Shown here: positions 35,946 through 44,245 of the stretch, in pieces
How positions within the stretch are numbered: position 1 is the stretch's first letter
Layout of the letters: every line of letters begins with the position of its first letter
NCBI GenBank assembly: GCA_029983695.1
Contig: JASBZB010000005.1
Coordinates: 62,001-126,000, forward strand
DNA from: Lutispora sp003527145
Lineage (GTDB): Bacteria; Bacillota; Clostridia; Lutisporales; Lutisporaceae
Direction: 5' to 3'
DNA: 64,000 nucleotides
Made by a program: the position numbers and the translations under genes
The notes under the pieces: generated by a model
Databases searched by the model: none
What the model was told of the DNA's origin: nothing
What the model saw: only the letters and a program-made list of their open reading frames with translations

Positions 35946-37045
35946 GCATATTGAGGAATAACTTGAAAAGACTGCTGCGGGATAAATTTAATTTTATCGT
36001 GATGGTAATTTTGCCGGTAACATTCATAGCATTATCCATATTTGCAGGAAACGGGAACTTTCCCGTAAGAGTCGGAGTGGTTGATAATGACGGCACCTTT
36101 CTGACCGGACACCTGATGGAAGGCCTGGGAAAAAACTGTATAGTGGTCATGCTGAAAGAGGATGAGATAAAGGATAAGCTTTTAAATAGCAAGGTGGAAT
36201 ATGTCATAAAGATCGATAAAGGCTTTACTGAGGGGATAATAGCAGGAGAAGATGCCCGGATAGAAGGATACGGCATAAAGGATTATAACGCCTCTATCCC
36301 TGCAAAGCTTTACATCAACAGCTTTGTGAGCTCGGCCAAAGCCATTGCCGGGGCGTCCGGAGGTGACGCAGACGGCTTTGAAAGAGGGATGGGATACTAT
36401 CTGGAGGGGAATGTTAAAGCATCCTATGAAGGTGTTTCCAATGCCCCTTCTAAATCCGGCAAGGAGCTGCAAAGCCTGGGGTATATGGTGATGTTTATGA
36501 TGTATTTATCCGTAAATGCTGCATCGTTGATCACAGAGGACAAAAAATTTAAAACCTATGAAAGAATCTTGGTGTCCCGGTTAAGCCTGAGAAGGTATGC
36601 CCTTGAAAATGTGCTCAGCTTCTTCGCCGTGATATGGATTCAGATTTTGGCGTTATTTGCTATAATGGCATTAATATTTAAAATGGATTTTGGCGCTTCG
36701 ATCATCAGCTTGATCGCTTTTACTTTCATATATTCTGTTGTGTCGGTATCTATGGGGATGGCCATAGTGAATTTATCGAAAACCTTGAAGCAGGTGTCCT
36801 CTGTAACACCGTTGATAGTAATACCCATGTCCATGCTGGGAGGATGCTTCTGGCATAAATGGATCATGCCTGAGGTGCTCCAGAGGGCAAGCAGCTTTGT
36901 ACCCGTCAGCTGGGCTTTGCAGGGCATGGAAAAGATACTTGCAGGCGGAAATATAGCATCCGTTGGCATTGAAATAGGGATACTGCTGCTGTTCTCACTG
37001 GTATTTTTCCTTTTAGGCTCAGCCAGAACTAACAGCTTAGCATAG
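35942..37045 (+). CDS. ABC-2 type permease, second of two
   Basis: The architecture is the same as the preceding gene, with a helix near residues 17-29, a large extracytoplasmic loop and five C-terminal helices. Translation probably begins at a TTG (35942) with AGGAGGG seven bases upstream. A family-typical GGCFW motif occurs before the last helices. It ends the exporter operon; a 220-base gap with its own promoter region precedes the kinase gene. Confidence 0.88.
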   Translation: MSILRNNLKRLLRDKFNFIVMVILPVTFIALSIFAGNGNFPVRVGVVDNDGTFLTGHLMEGLGKNCIVVMLKEDEIKDKLLNSKVEYVIKIDKGFTEGIIAGEDARIEGYGIKDYNASIPAKLYINSFVSSAKAIAGASGGDADGFERGMGYYLEGNVKASYEGVSNAPSKSGKELQSLGYMVMFMMYLSVNAASLITEDKKFKTYERILVSRLSLRRYALENVLSFFAVIWIQILALFAIMALIFKMDFGASIISLIAFTFIYSVVSVSMGMAIVNLSKTLKQVSSVTPLIVIPMSMLGGCFWHKWIMPEVLQRASSFVPVSWALQGMEKILAGGNIASVGIEIGILLLFSLVFFLLGSARTNSLA

Positions 37046-37265
37046 CAGCTTAGGGGAAGGTCAACCACTGAAAGACACGGATTTTTACACGGATTAACAC
37101 TTAGGGTATTGAAGATAAAAATTTTATGGGGTATTATGCAATTAGTAACTATGATTTTGCTGTAATAAGTTAAAATCTGTTATAATAGCTGATATAAGAG
37201 TGTATTGTGAAGGAGCCTTTCAGCTGACACAACAGATGCTATCAGCAAGTTACTGAGGTTTTGGT

Positions 37266-38360
37266 ATGAACTATGTGATTAAGATATTGCTTTTTTCGCA
37301 TGTGATAGTGATGGAGATAATCGGAGGCGAAGCTGGATTTGCAGAGGTGGCCCTTATGCTTTTGCTGATCGCTTCCAATATATTCAGAGAAAAATATAAA
37401 AACAGTCCTATGCTTATAATCGGAGAATCTGTATGCATATTGCTGCTGGCTGCAAAAGAAACCTCATATATTTATCTCTATCCAATAATCGCCTATGATC
37501 TTGTGCAGTCCGGATATTACTATATATCCGGACTATTAATAATTCCCGGGATAGTCATCCTGAACCCTTTTGGCTTTACAAGCTACTCAATGCTTCTGGT
37601 CCTATGCGGATACTTTGCCTATATAAGCCGAAGGATGAAGGAAAGGGAGGTATTATACCGGGAGGCTTATGACCGGGAAAGACAGCTGCGATATGAGCTG
37701 GAGAGAGCAAAAGCTGAAGCGTTGAATGCCTTCAGGGAGATTGAGCATCTGACGGAATTAAGGGAAAGGAATAGGATAGCCAGAGAAATACATGACAGCG
37801 TAGGTCACAGCCTGGCCGGCATCATGATGCAGCTTCAGGCTTCAGTGAAGCTGAAGGATAAGGATACGGTCAAATCTGCCGAGCTTTTGCAAAATTCCGT
37901 CCGGGGGCTATCCGATGCCATAGTGACCTTGAGAGAGACCGTGCATAATATCAAACCCAAAGAAGCTTTGGGCCTGGATCATATAGAAAGAACGGTGTAT
38001 AATTTTAAATATTGCCCCGTAGAGTTTTATAAGAAGGGTGACATGTCGCTGTTAAAGCCTCATCACATTGAAATTTTCAGCCATAATATCAAGGAAGCCC
38101 TGACCAATATATCGAAGCATTCCGGTGCTACAAAGGTAAATATAAGCATAGAGGCCAACGAGAGCTATGTAAGGCTGTATATAAAGGATAACGGAAAGGG
38201 ATGCAGAAACATCAAAGAAGGGCTTGGCCTGAGCGGAATGAGGGAGCGGCTGAATTATGCGGGAGGAGTCATATCCGTAAGCGGTGAGGACGGCTTTATA
38301 ATAGTATGTATTATACCTGTTAATGTTGGAGGTGCTGTCATTGAAAGTGCTGATTGCTGA
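37266..38360 (+). CDS. NarL-type sensor histidine kinase (HisKA_3)
   Basis: Four hydrophobic segments in residues 5-120 form a membrane sensor without a large external domain. A coiled coil leads to the dimerization helix with H176 in RNRIAREIHDSVGHSL, the HisKA_3 signature. The ATPase domain has NIKEALTNISKHSGAT and a DNGKGCRNIKEGLGLSGM glycine box. It overlaps the response-regulator frame by 20 bases. With the exporter genes upstream it resembles LiaRS/DesKR-like systems that sense membrane state. The actual signal is not known. Confidence 0.92.
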   Translation: MNYVIKILLFSHVIVMEIIGGEAGFAEVALMLLLIASNIFREKYKNSPMLIIGESVCILLLAAKETSYIYLYPIIAYDLVQSGYYYISGLLIIPGIVILNPFGFTSYSMLLVLCGYFAYISRRMKEREVLYREAYDRERQLRYELERAKAEALNAFREIEHLTELRERNRIAREIHDSVGHSLAGIMMQLQASVKLKDKDTVKSAELLQNSVRGLSDAIVTLRETVHNIKPKEALGLDHIERTVYNFKYCPVEFYKKGDMSLLKPHHIEIFSHNIKEALTNISKHSGATKVNISIEANESYVRLYIKDNGKGCRNIKEGLGLSGMRERLNYAGGVISVSGEDGFIIVCIIPVNVGGAVIESADC

Positions 38361-38976
38361 TGATGATGCTTTGATACGGGAAAGCTTGAAGCTTCTTTTG
38401 GAAATGGAAGAGGATATCCAGATCTCAGGCGTTGCTTCCAATGGGCAGGAAGCTTTTGATATCTGTCGGAAGGAAATGCCTGATGTGGTGCTGATGGACA
38501 TCAGGATGCCTATAATGGACGGCGTACTGGGAACCAAGCTGATCAAAAATAGCTTCAAGGATGTGAAGGTCGTCATCCTTACAACCTTCAAGGATGATGA
38601 ATATATCAGGGAGGCAATAAAAAACGGTGCAGAAGGCTATATACTTAAAAATCAATCCTCGGACAGCATAGTGGACTGCTTGCGGGCAGTATATAAGGGC
38701 AATGCGGTATTTCAAAAAGACATAGCCAGCGCTCTGGCATCCATGATGGAGAAAGAAAAGCGAAGCAAGCCTCATGCAGATCTGACCGAAAGGGAAAGGT
38801 CAGTCATGAGACTTATATCGGAAGGCTTATCAAATAAGGAAATCTCGGCAAAACTATATCTGAGCGAGGGCACCGTAAGAAATTATGTCACAGCACTTTT
38901 GGAAAAGCTGGAGCTGAGGGACAGGACCCAATTAGCTATTTATTATCTGAAGAATTATGACTGGAGAGATGTTTGA
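38341..38976 (+). CDS. NarL/LuxR-type response regulator
   Basis: The receiver domain has the acidic pocket DDD near residue 7, the phospho-acceptor Asp in VVLMDIRMPIMDG near 55, and a Lys in LKNQSS. The LuxR helix-turn-helix is LTERERSVMRLISEGLSNKEISAKLYLSEGTVRNYV. The frame opens at 38323, but GGAGG at 38326-38331 followed eight bases later by TTG points to 38341 as the start, giving MKVLIADDDALIRES, the usual family beginning. It should be phosphorylated by the overlapping kinase, and the exporter genes upstream are plausible targets. Confidence 0.92.
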   Translation: MKVLIADDDALIRESLKLLLEMEEDIQISGVASNGQEAFDICRKEMPDVVLMDIRMPIMDGVLGTKLIKNSFKDVKVVILTTFKDDEYIREAIKNGAEGYILKNQSSDSIVDCLRAVYKGNAVFQKDIASALASMMEKEKRSKPHADLTERERSVMRLISEGLSNKEISAKLYLSEGTVRNYVTALLEKLELRDRTQLAIYYLKNYDWRDV

Positions 38977-40158
38977 TTGTTTACAGATTTTTTGATAAGA
39001 ACCTTTATTAAGGATTACAGAAATACAAAGAACAGAGAAGTGAGGCAAAGATACGGGTATTTGACCGGCTTTACCGGCGTAGTGGCCAATATCTTGCTTT
39101 TTTCCATGAAGCTTGCCATCGGGCTGTACCTGAACAGCATAGCCGTCATGGCAGACGCCTTCAATAACCTGTCGGATGTAGCATCTTCGGTAGTGACGAT
39201 TTTTGGCTTTATGATGAGCGGAAAGCCCGCAGATAAGGAGCACCCTTTCGGTCATGGGAGATTTGAGTATATCGCGGCTTTGGTGGTCTCCTTTATGGTC
39301 ATGCTGGTAGGCTTTGAATTTGTAAAAAGCTCAATAAGCAGGATAATGAATCCTGAAGCCTTGAGCTTTGACGTATATACCTTTGCAATTTTAGTAGCTT
39401 CAATTCTAGTCAAGGTATGGCTCAGCTTTTTCAATAAGAGCATCGGGAAAGCCATAGGGTCAAAGGTTATGGAAGCTACTGCCTTTGACAGTCTCAGCGA
39501 CGTGATCGCTACTTCTGTAGTAGCATTGTCCCTTGCAGCATCTATATGGATAGCCTCCCCTATTGACGGCTATGTAGGCCTGGTTGTATCCGTTTTTATA
39601 CTCTATAACGGCTTCAACCTCATAAAGGATACGCTCAATCCTCTCTTAGGGGATGCTCCTGACGAAGAGCTCGTCAAGGCAATAATGGATAAGACCCTCT
39701 CCTATAAGGCTATTATCGGAATACATGACCTGATCGTCCATAACTATGGACCCGGGAGAGTCGTAGCATCCATACATGCGGAGATACCCTACAACATGGA
39801 CATCATGGAAGCCCACGATATTATAGACCTGGCGGAAAAGGAAATATCCGAGGAATTGGGTATACATGTTGTCATACATATGGACCCCATAAACACAGAC
39901 GACAGGCTGGTGCAGAAAGCCCAGCTTCAGGTGCTGGAGATATTAGAAGACTTCCCTCAGGAATTGACCATTCATGACTTCCGCATAGTTGGGGGAGAAA
40001 AACATATGAATCTTGTATTTGACATGGTAGTGCCCTATGACTTTGTGGAAAAGGATGAAAAAAATCTGGTGGAGGAAGTCAAGAAAGCAATAAAGAAGAG
40101 GCATCCCAATTATGATGCTATCATAACCGTCGACCGGCAATATTCACTGCTCAAATGA
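38977..40158 (+). CDS. Cation diffusion facilitator (CDF) family transporter
   Basis: CDF proteins export divalent metals such as Zn, Mn or Fe in exchange for protons. Six helices carry the family metal site (AVMADAFNNLSDVASS with the two Asp, and a matching HxxxD-like AFDSLSDVIATS). The EHPFGHGRFEY loop and a cytoplasmic C-terminal domain of about 160 residues follow, longer than usual. A TTG start at 38977 directly follows the response-regulator stop and has GGAGAG eight bases upstream, so it is cotranscribed with the two-component system. The metal cannot be assigned. Confidence 0.9.
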   Translation: MFTDFLIRTFIKDYRNTKNREVRQRYGYLTGFTGVVANILLFSMKLAIGLYLNSIAVMADAFNNLSDVASSVVTIFGFMMSGKPADKEHPFGHGRFEYIAALVVSFMVMLVGFEFVKSSISRIMNPEALSFDVYTFAILVASILVKVWLSFFNKSIGKAIGSKVMEATAFDSLSDVIATSVVALSLAASIWIASPIDGYVGLVVSVFILYNGFNLIKDTLNPLLGDAPDEELVKAIMDKTLSYKAIIGIHDLIVHNYGPGRVVASIHAEIPYNMDIMEAHDIIDLAEKEISEELGIHVVIHMDPINTDDRLVQKAQLQVLEILEDFPQELTIHDFRIVGGEKHMNLVFDMVVPYDFVEKDEKNLVEEVKKAIKKRHPNYDAIITVDRQYSLLK

Positions 40159-40165
40159 GCCGCCT

Positions 40166-40193
40166 GGGATGGTTCTTCGTGGCTCACGTCCCC
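40166..40193. repeat. Partial copy of a GGGACGGTT dispersed palindromic repeat
   Basis: GGGATGGTTCTTCGTGGCTC followed by ACGTCCCC resembles one arm and the tip of the long hairpin at 44191-44243, with the other arm shortened. It lies in the gap between the CDF gene and the FtsX-type permease. Considered a decayed repeat. Confidence 0.5.
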
Positions 40194-40202
40194 GATGGCT
40201 CA

Positions 40203-42716
40203 TCATTCTACTGCACCTATTGATTCAATAACACTTGCGGAGGTTACTTTTTTTATAGGAATTAGCGTAGCGGTGATGCATAGTATGATTGTAGTTACCG
40301 ATGTAAATAAAATAGACAGATAATCAATCCGAAATTCTATATATAATATTCTTCTTGCAAAGTAATAAATTATATATATCAGACCAATACCTATAAGGCT
40401 TCCGAACAGAGAGCCAATCACTCCATATAGCAGTCCTTCCTTAAATATCATCTCTCTCAACTGCGGCTTTGTTACCCCAATAGCACGAAGTATTCCAAAT
40501 TCTTTTTTCCTCAATATTATGTTCATGCTCATTGTGTTTACAATATTCACTAAGCTGACCAAAAAAACAACTGCCACTATACTATATAAAACTAAAGCTA
40601 ATTGTGTCTGCAGTTTTTTTATCTTTTCTACATCTTCCCAAAAAGAAATAAGCTTTCCATACTTTTGAGATGAAGCTATCCCTCTAAGCCTTTCCTCAAT
40701 TTCTTTCATATCAGCGCTATTCTCAAGATAAATCTCAATTTTTTGATATCCATCAATTGAATAGTATTTTTCTAAGAACTCTTCCTTCATAAAAATAGCG
40801 ATAGAGCCATTGCCTTTGCTGATGGCGACTGGTGGATTATCTATAGTGTCCATAATAACAAATTCCTGCTCTATTTTCTTCCATCGATCATCTTCTTTAT
40901 ACGGAAAAGCAATAAGCACTGAATCCCCTGAGCTTAGATCGGTATGGTCTTTGTGAGAAAGATTCTGCATTACGAATGCATAGGGCAATGCTTCTCCTTG
41001 ACTCTTGTAATTACTTATTTCTTCCATATCCTTAAAATGCTCATTGTATATTTCTTCATTTAAGCCTATTGCAAAACATACTAAATCGACTTGATTTCTA
41101 TTTAATAAGTTACTTATGTAATCATTTGTTTTTGCTTCCTTCTCATAATATTCCTTACCCTTTTTAGTAAGAAGATCGGTATCTATATGTATATTACAAC
41201 TAATGTACTTCAGCTTATTGAACATTTTTATGCCTTCCACGCTTTCAAGCTGTTTAATAGCTTCTTCGGTATATCCATTCCTCTCCCTGTTGAATTCGTA
41301 TGTCAGTACATAGTCTGCTGTCATAAGATTACTGATCTGATGCACCGGATCAAGACCTTTTATTAAATAGAATACACTTATAAACAATGCGATGCTAACA
41401 CTGATTGTTATAATTGTCGCAAAAAATCTTTTCTTGTATCTCCCGATATTTGTGAGCGCCATTTTTCCCATTTGCCCGTATATAGATAAAATCAATTTAT
41501 TTGAGAAGCTCTTAATATCAGTCTGCTTTTTTCTGATCTTGCTTTCTAAATTTATGGATTCGATAGGGGATACACGCGCACCCAATTTTGCCGAATTGTA
41601 TACTGCTATCAATATAGACAAAAATCCCATAATGAACGGCAATACGATACTGAATAGGTTTATGCTGACATTTGATTTAAAAAGTCCAATTTTACTAGTT
41701 ATAAATAATAGCAAATGTGTTCCAAGCACTCCGGCAGCTATGCCTATGGGTATGCATATAAGCCCCAGCAGAAGCGCTTCAGCCAATAGCATATATTTTA
41801 TTTGATCTGGGGTTGTTCCTATAGATCTGAGTAAGCCAAAATGCTTAAGCCTTTCAATAATAGATATATTGAAGACATTAAAGATTACCATAATTGCGAC
41901 AAGCGCAACTATCACATCTATAAAGAATGTTAGTTTTCTGGATTTATATGCACTTTCTAATGAATCTACATAACCCTCATTTTCGTTATAATCGCCGAAA
42001 ACATTTTCATTTTCAGCTCTTTTGCTCAGCAATTCCCTAACTTTGGCCAGCTCTTGCCTGATATTGGGCGATGTATCCATAACAAAATACTGTCTATATG
42101 ACCTATCGTACTTTTCAATATGTTGTTCTGCAGTTTGTAATATCACAAATGCCTTTCCTTTACCTGCTGCTAATGTGCCATATGAATTTTCCATAATACC
42201 AGATAGAATAAAATCAGTTTTTGACCGCCCGATTGAAAGCCCCTTAGTATTTACCATTTCATAATCCAAGCTGAGTTTATCCCCAATAGCTGGTTTTGGC
42301 TCCATCTTGTTTATTACCCACTCCTCCATCATTATTTCATTGATATTTTGAGGGTAATTTCCTTTTATGATATTGCAATTTAGCATATCCATAGCATTAT
42401 TATCTGACCCGATTATATCCAGCTTATATTCTTCGGATTTATATTCCCCTAAATTCAGTGTTGTTCCTATAGTTTTTATAATAGGAAGATTTTTGGGTTT
42501 ACCTAAATTATCATATTCTATATTTATAAATTCTCCATGATACTTTCCAAACATTTGACCCATAGCATAAATGGCCATCTCATTATAGCTATTTATGATT
42601 ATACTTACAGAGGTCAACAACATCACAGAGAATATAATGCTAAATGATATGGTCAAAGTGCGCTTTTTATTATACATCAAATACCTGGGGACAAGTTGCA
42701 TAAAACTGGTAATCAT
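40203..42716 (-). CDS. FtsX/MacB-type ABC transporter permease, two-module
   Basis: The 837-residue protein contains two FtsX modules. Each has a helix followed by an extracytoplasmic domain, then three helices (near 270-380 and 730-830), with ILRAIGVTKPQLREMI and LLRSIGTTPDQIKYML as the coupling motifs. This is the layout of BceB/LolE-like or macrolide-type permeases without a binding protein. The ATPase gene lies four bases upstream on the same strand. Likely substrates are cell-envelope antibiotics or lipoproteins. No two-component system accompanies it. Confidence 0.9.
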   Translation of the reverse strand: MITSFMQLVPRYLMYNKKRTLTISFSIIFSVMLLTSVSIIINSYNEMAIYAMGQMFGKYHGEFINIEYDNLGKPKNLPIIKTIGTTLNLGEYKSEEYKLDIIGSDNNAMDMLNCNIIKGNYPQNINEIMMEEWVINKMEPKPAIGDKLSLDYEMVNTKGLSIGRSKTDFILSGIMENSYGTLAAGKGKAFVILQTAEQHIEKYDRSYRQYFVMDTSPNIRQELAKVRELLSKRAENENVFGDYNENEGYVDSLESAYKSRKLTFFIDVIVALVAIMVIFNVFNISIIERLKHFGLLRSIGTTPDQIKYMLLAEALLLGLICIPIGIAAGVLGTHLLLFITSKIGLFKSNVSINLFSIVLPFIMGFLSILIAVYNSAKLGARVSPIESINLESKIRKKQTDIKSFSNKLILSIYGQMGKMALTNIGRYKKRFFATIITISVSIALFISVFYLIKGLDPVHQISNLMTADYVLTYEFNRERNGYTEEAIKQLESVEGIKMFNKLKYISCNIHIDTDLLTKKGKEYYEKEAKTNDYISNLLNRNQVDLVCFAIGLNEEIYNEHFKDMEEISNYKSQGEALPYAFVMQNLSHKDHTDLSSGDSVLIAFPYKEDDRWKKIEQEFVIMDTIDNPPVAISKGNGSIAIFMKEEFLEKYYSIDGYQKIEIYLENSADMKEIEERLRGIASSQKYGKLISFWEDVEKIKKLQTQLALVLYSIVAVVFLVSLVNIVNTMSMNIILRKKEFGILRAIGVTKPQLREMIFKEGLLYGVIGSLFGSLIGIGLIYIIYYFARRILYIEFRIDYLSILFTSVTTIILCITATLIPIKKVTSASVIESIGAVE

Positions 42717-42720
42717 CTTC

Positions 42721-43401
42721 TCACCCTATAACCTTTCCATTTGATACCATTCCATCCTCAATAAACAGTACTCTATCAGCAAATTTACTGATCTCCGGAT
42801 TATGAGTAATCATGACTAAGGTTTGATTATATTTTTTGACTGAGTTCTTAAACAACTCCATTACTTCGTTGCTGCTCTTAGTATCAAGGTTACCAGTAGG
42901 CTCGTCTGCAAATATTATAGAAGGCTTCATGCATAAAGCTCTCGCAATCGCCGCTCTTTGCTGCTGCCCTCCTGATAAGGCCCCAGGCAAGTGTCTTCTT
43001 CGATCTTTTATTCCTAAGATTTCAAGCAGTTCATCAATATAAGTCCAATCGATATCTTTCTTATCTAACAGCAAAGGGAGAACCACATTCTCTTCTAAGG
43101 ATAAAATGGGCAAAAGGTTAAAGAATTGAAATACAAATCCGATATTCTTTCTTCGAAATATTGTTAAATCAGTTTCAGACATATCAAATATATTCTGTCC
43201 CTTTATGTGTACATTTCCGCCGGTTGGTTTATCTAAGCCGGCCAACAAGTTTAGCAATGTGGTTTTTCCCGAACCGCTGGGCCCTACAACTATTACAAAT
43301 TCACCTTTGTCGATTCTTATTTCCGTAGGTCTAAGCGCGTGCACAGAGGCATCTCCATCTCCATACACTTTGTATAGGTTAGATGTTCGCAGAATGTTCA
43401 T
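42721..43401 (-). CDS. LolD/MacB-type ABC ATP-binding protein
   Basis: All motifs are complete: Walker A GPSGSGKTT near residue 40, Q-loop VFQFFNLLPIL, signature LSGGQQQRAAIARAL, Walker B IIFADEPTGNLD, and H-loop MITHNPE. The E-rich EPTGNLD motif is the hallmark of the MacB/LolD group. It is followed by its two-module permease and preceded by a small lipoprotein gene on the same strand. Length 226 is standard. Confidence 0.95.
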   Translation of the reverse strand: MNILRTSNLYKVYGDGDASVHALRPTEIRIDKGEFVIVVGPSGSGKTTLLNLLAGLDKPTGGNVHIKGQNIFDMSETDLTIFRRKNIGFVFQFFNLLPILSLEENVVLPLLLDKKDIDWTYIDELLEILGIKDRRRHLPGALSGGQQQRAAIARALCMKPSIIFADEPTGNLDTKSSNEVMELFKNSVKKYNQTLVMITHNPEISKFADRVLFIEDGMVSNGKVIG

Positions 43402-43439
43402 ATAAACAACCTCACATTTATAATGTTCATTATAAAATT

Positions 43440-44054
43440 TTAAGCCAAGTCTGAATATTTAACTCTATCCCAGGATTTTATGCTGTTCAGGCTTTTGTCC
43501 AGCACTTCAACGGTCCCATCACTTTTACGCACATAAAGGTTTCCGTTTTTATCCGGTATCATCTTAATTATGAACTTTCCTTTGAAGGACTCTGTGTCTC
43601 CCCTTGCTTCCTTTTCAATCTTGTCACCGGATTTCTGTCCCTGTTCATCATAGATTACCAGCTCCGTGATCATTCCGGTTACTTCGCTGCCCTTTCTTTT
43701 ATAGTATTGTAAAAGGGCGTACAGCTTGTCCCCGGTGCCGTATGCGAGAGACATGCCTCCCTTGAAGGTATCAGGTATCTCTCGCAGCAATGCTCCTTTT
43801 TTATCAAGTATTAGTATTTTCTCCTTTTCTTCGTCAAATACTGCAATTTCTCCTTTACTGTTGATACATGGGCTGGAAATGTTCTGCAGCGCCATAGCAG
43901 TGTTTAATTCTGAAGCCTCATAGCTATATGCGCTTTCTTCCATGGCATCCTTAGAATTTGGTGTGTCAACCGCTTTACAGCCTGCCATGGAAAACAGCAT
44001 CACAAATATGCATGCAATGCTGATGATGAAACCGGCCGGTTTTTTGCACTTCAT
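43440..44054 (-). CDS. Lipoprotein with possible beta-propeller-like repeats
   Basis: The signal peptide ends in FSMAGC near residue 26, indicating a lipoprotein. The mature part contains repeated short strands of the pattern (G)(E/N)(I/L)xVxDxxxEKIxxxDKxG: SKGEIAVFDEEKEKILILDK near 66 and NGNLYVRKSDGTVEVLDKS near 171. This suggests a small NHL- or PQQ-like beta repeat protein, too short for a full propeller. GGGGG-type ribosome binding site precedes the ATG. It is 38 bases upstream of the ABC ATPase gene and could be an accessory or substrate of the FtsX-type system. Function unknown. Confidence 0.65.
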   Translation of the reverse strand: MKCKKPAGFIISIACIFVMLFSMAGCKAVDTPNSKDAMEESAYSYEASELNTAMALQNISSPCINSKGEIAVFDEEKEKILILDKKGALLREIPDTFKGGMSLAYGTGDKLYALLQYYKRKGSEVTGMITELVIYDEQGQKSGDKIEKEARGDTESFKGKFIIKMIPDKNGNLYVRKSDGTVEVLDKSLNSIKSWDRVKYSDLA

Positions 44055-44190
44055 ACCTATCCCCCTACCCTTTATTTATCTATACTATTTAGTCAATTGA
44101 ATATCAGAAATTTCATTGTTTTATTTATTGTACCGCTAAATACGAAATAAGGGAATGAATGGAAGTCAAAATATTTGCTGCAAAAAGAGC

Positions 44191-44243
44191 CAACGGGACG
44201 GTTTTTCATGGTTCACTTGAGCCACTTCAAACCGTCCCCGTTG
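44191..44243. repeat. Long hairpin repeat of the GGGACGGTT class
   Basis: CAACGGGACGGTTT (44191-44204) pairs with AAACCGTCCCCGTTG (44229-44243, one extra C), and inside it TGGTTCA pairs with TGAGCCA. The whole forms a roughly 53-base hairpin just beyond the stop of the ABC exporter operon. Similar GGGACGGTTC...GAACCGTCCC palindromes are dispersed in many clostridial genomes. There is no poly-T tail on the minus strand, so a mobile or REP-like origin is more likely than a terminator. Confidence 0.6.
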
Positions 44244-44245
44244 AT

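Noticed and set aside
37070..37110. ACACGGATTTTTACACGGATTAACAC near-repeat before the kinase gene
   Set aside because: Two ACACGGATT units occur once only here, with no further copies in the window, so it is neither a CRISPR nor a clear operator.
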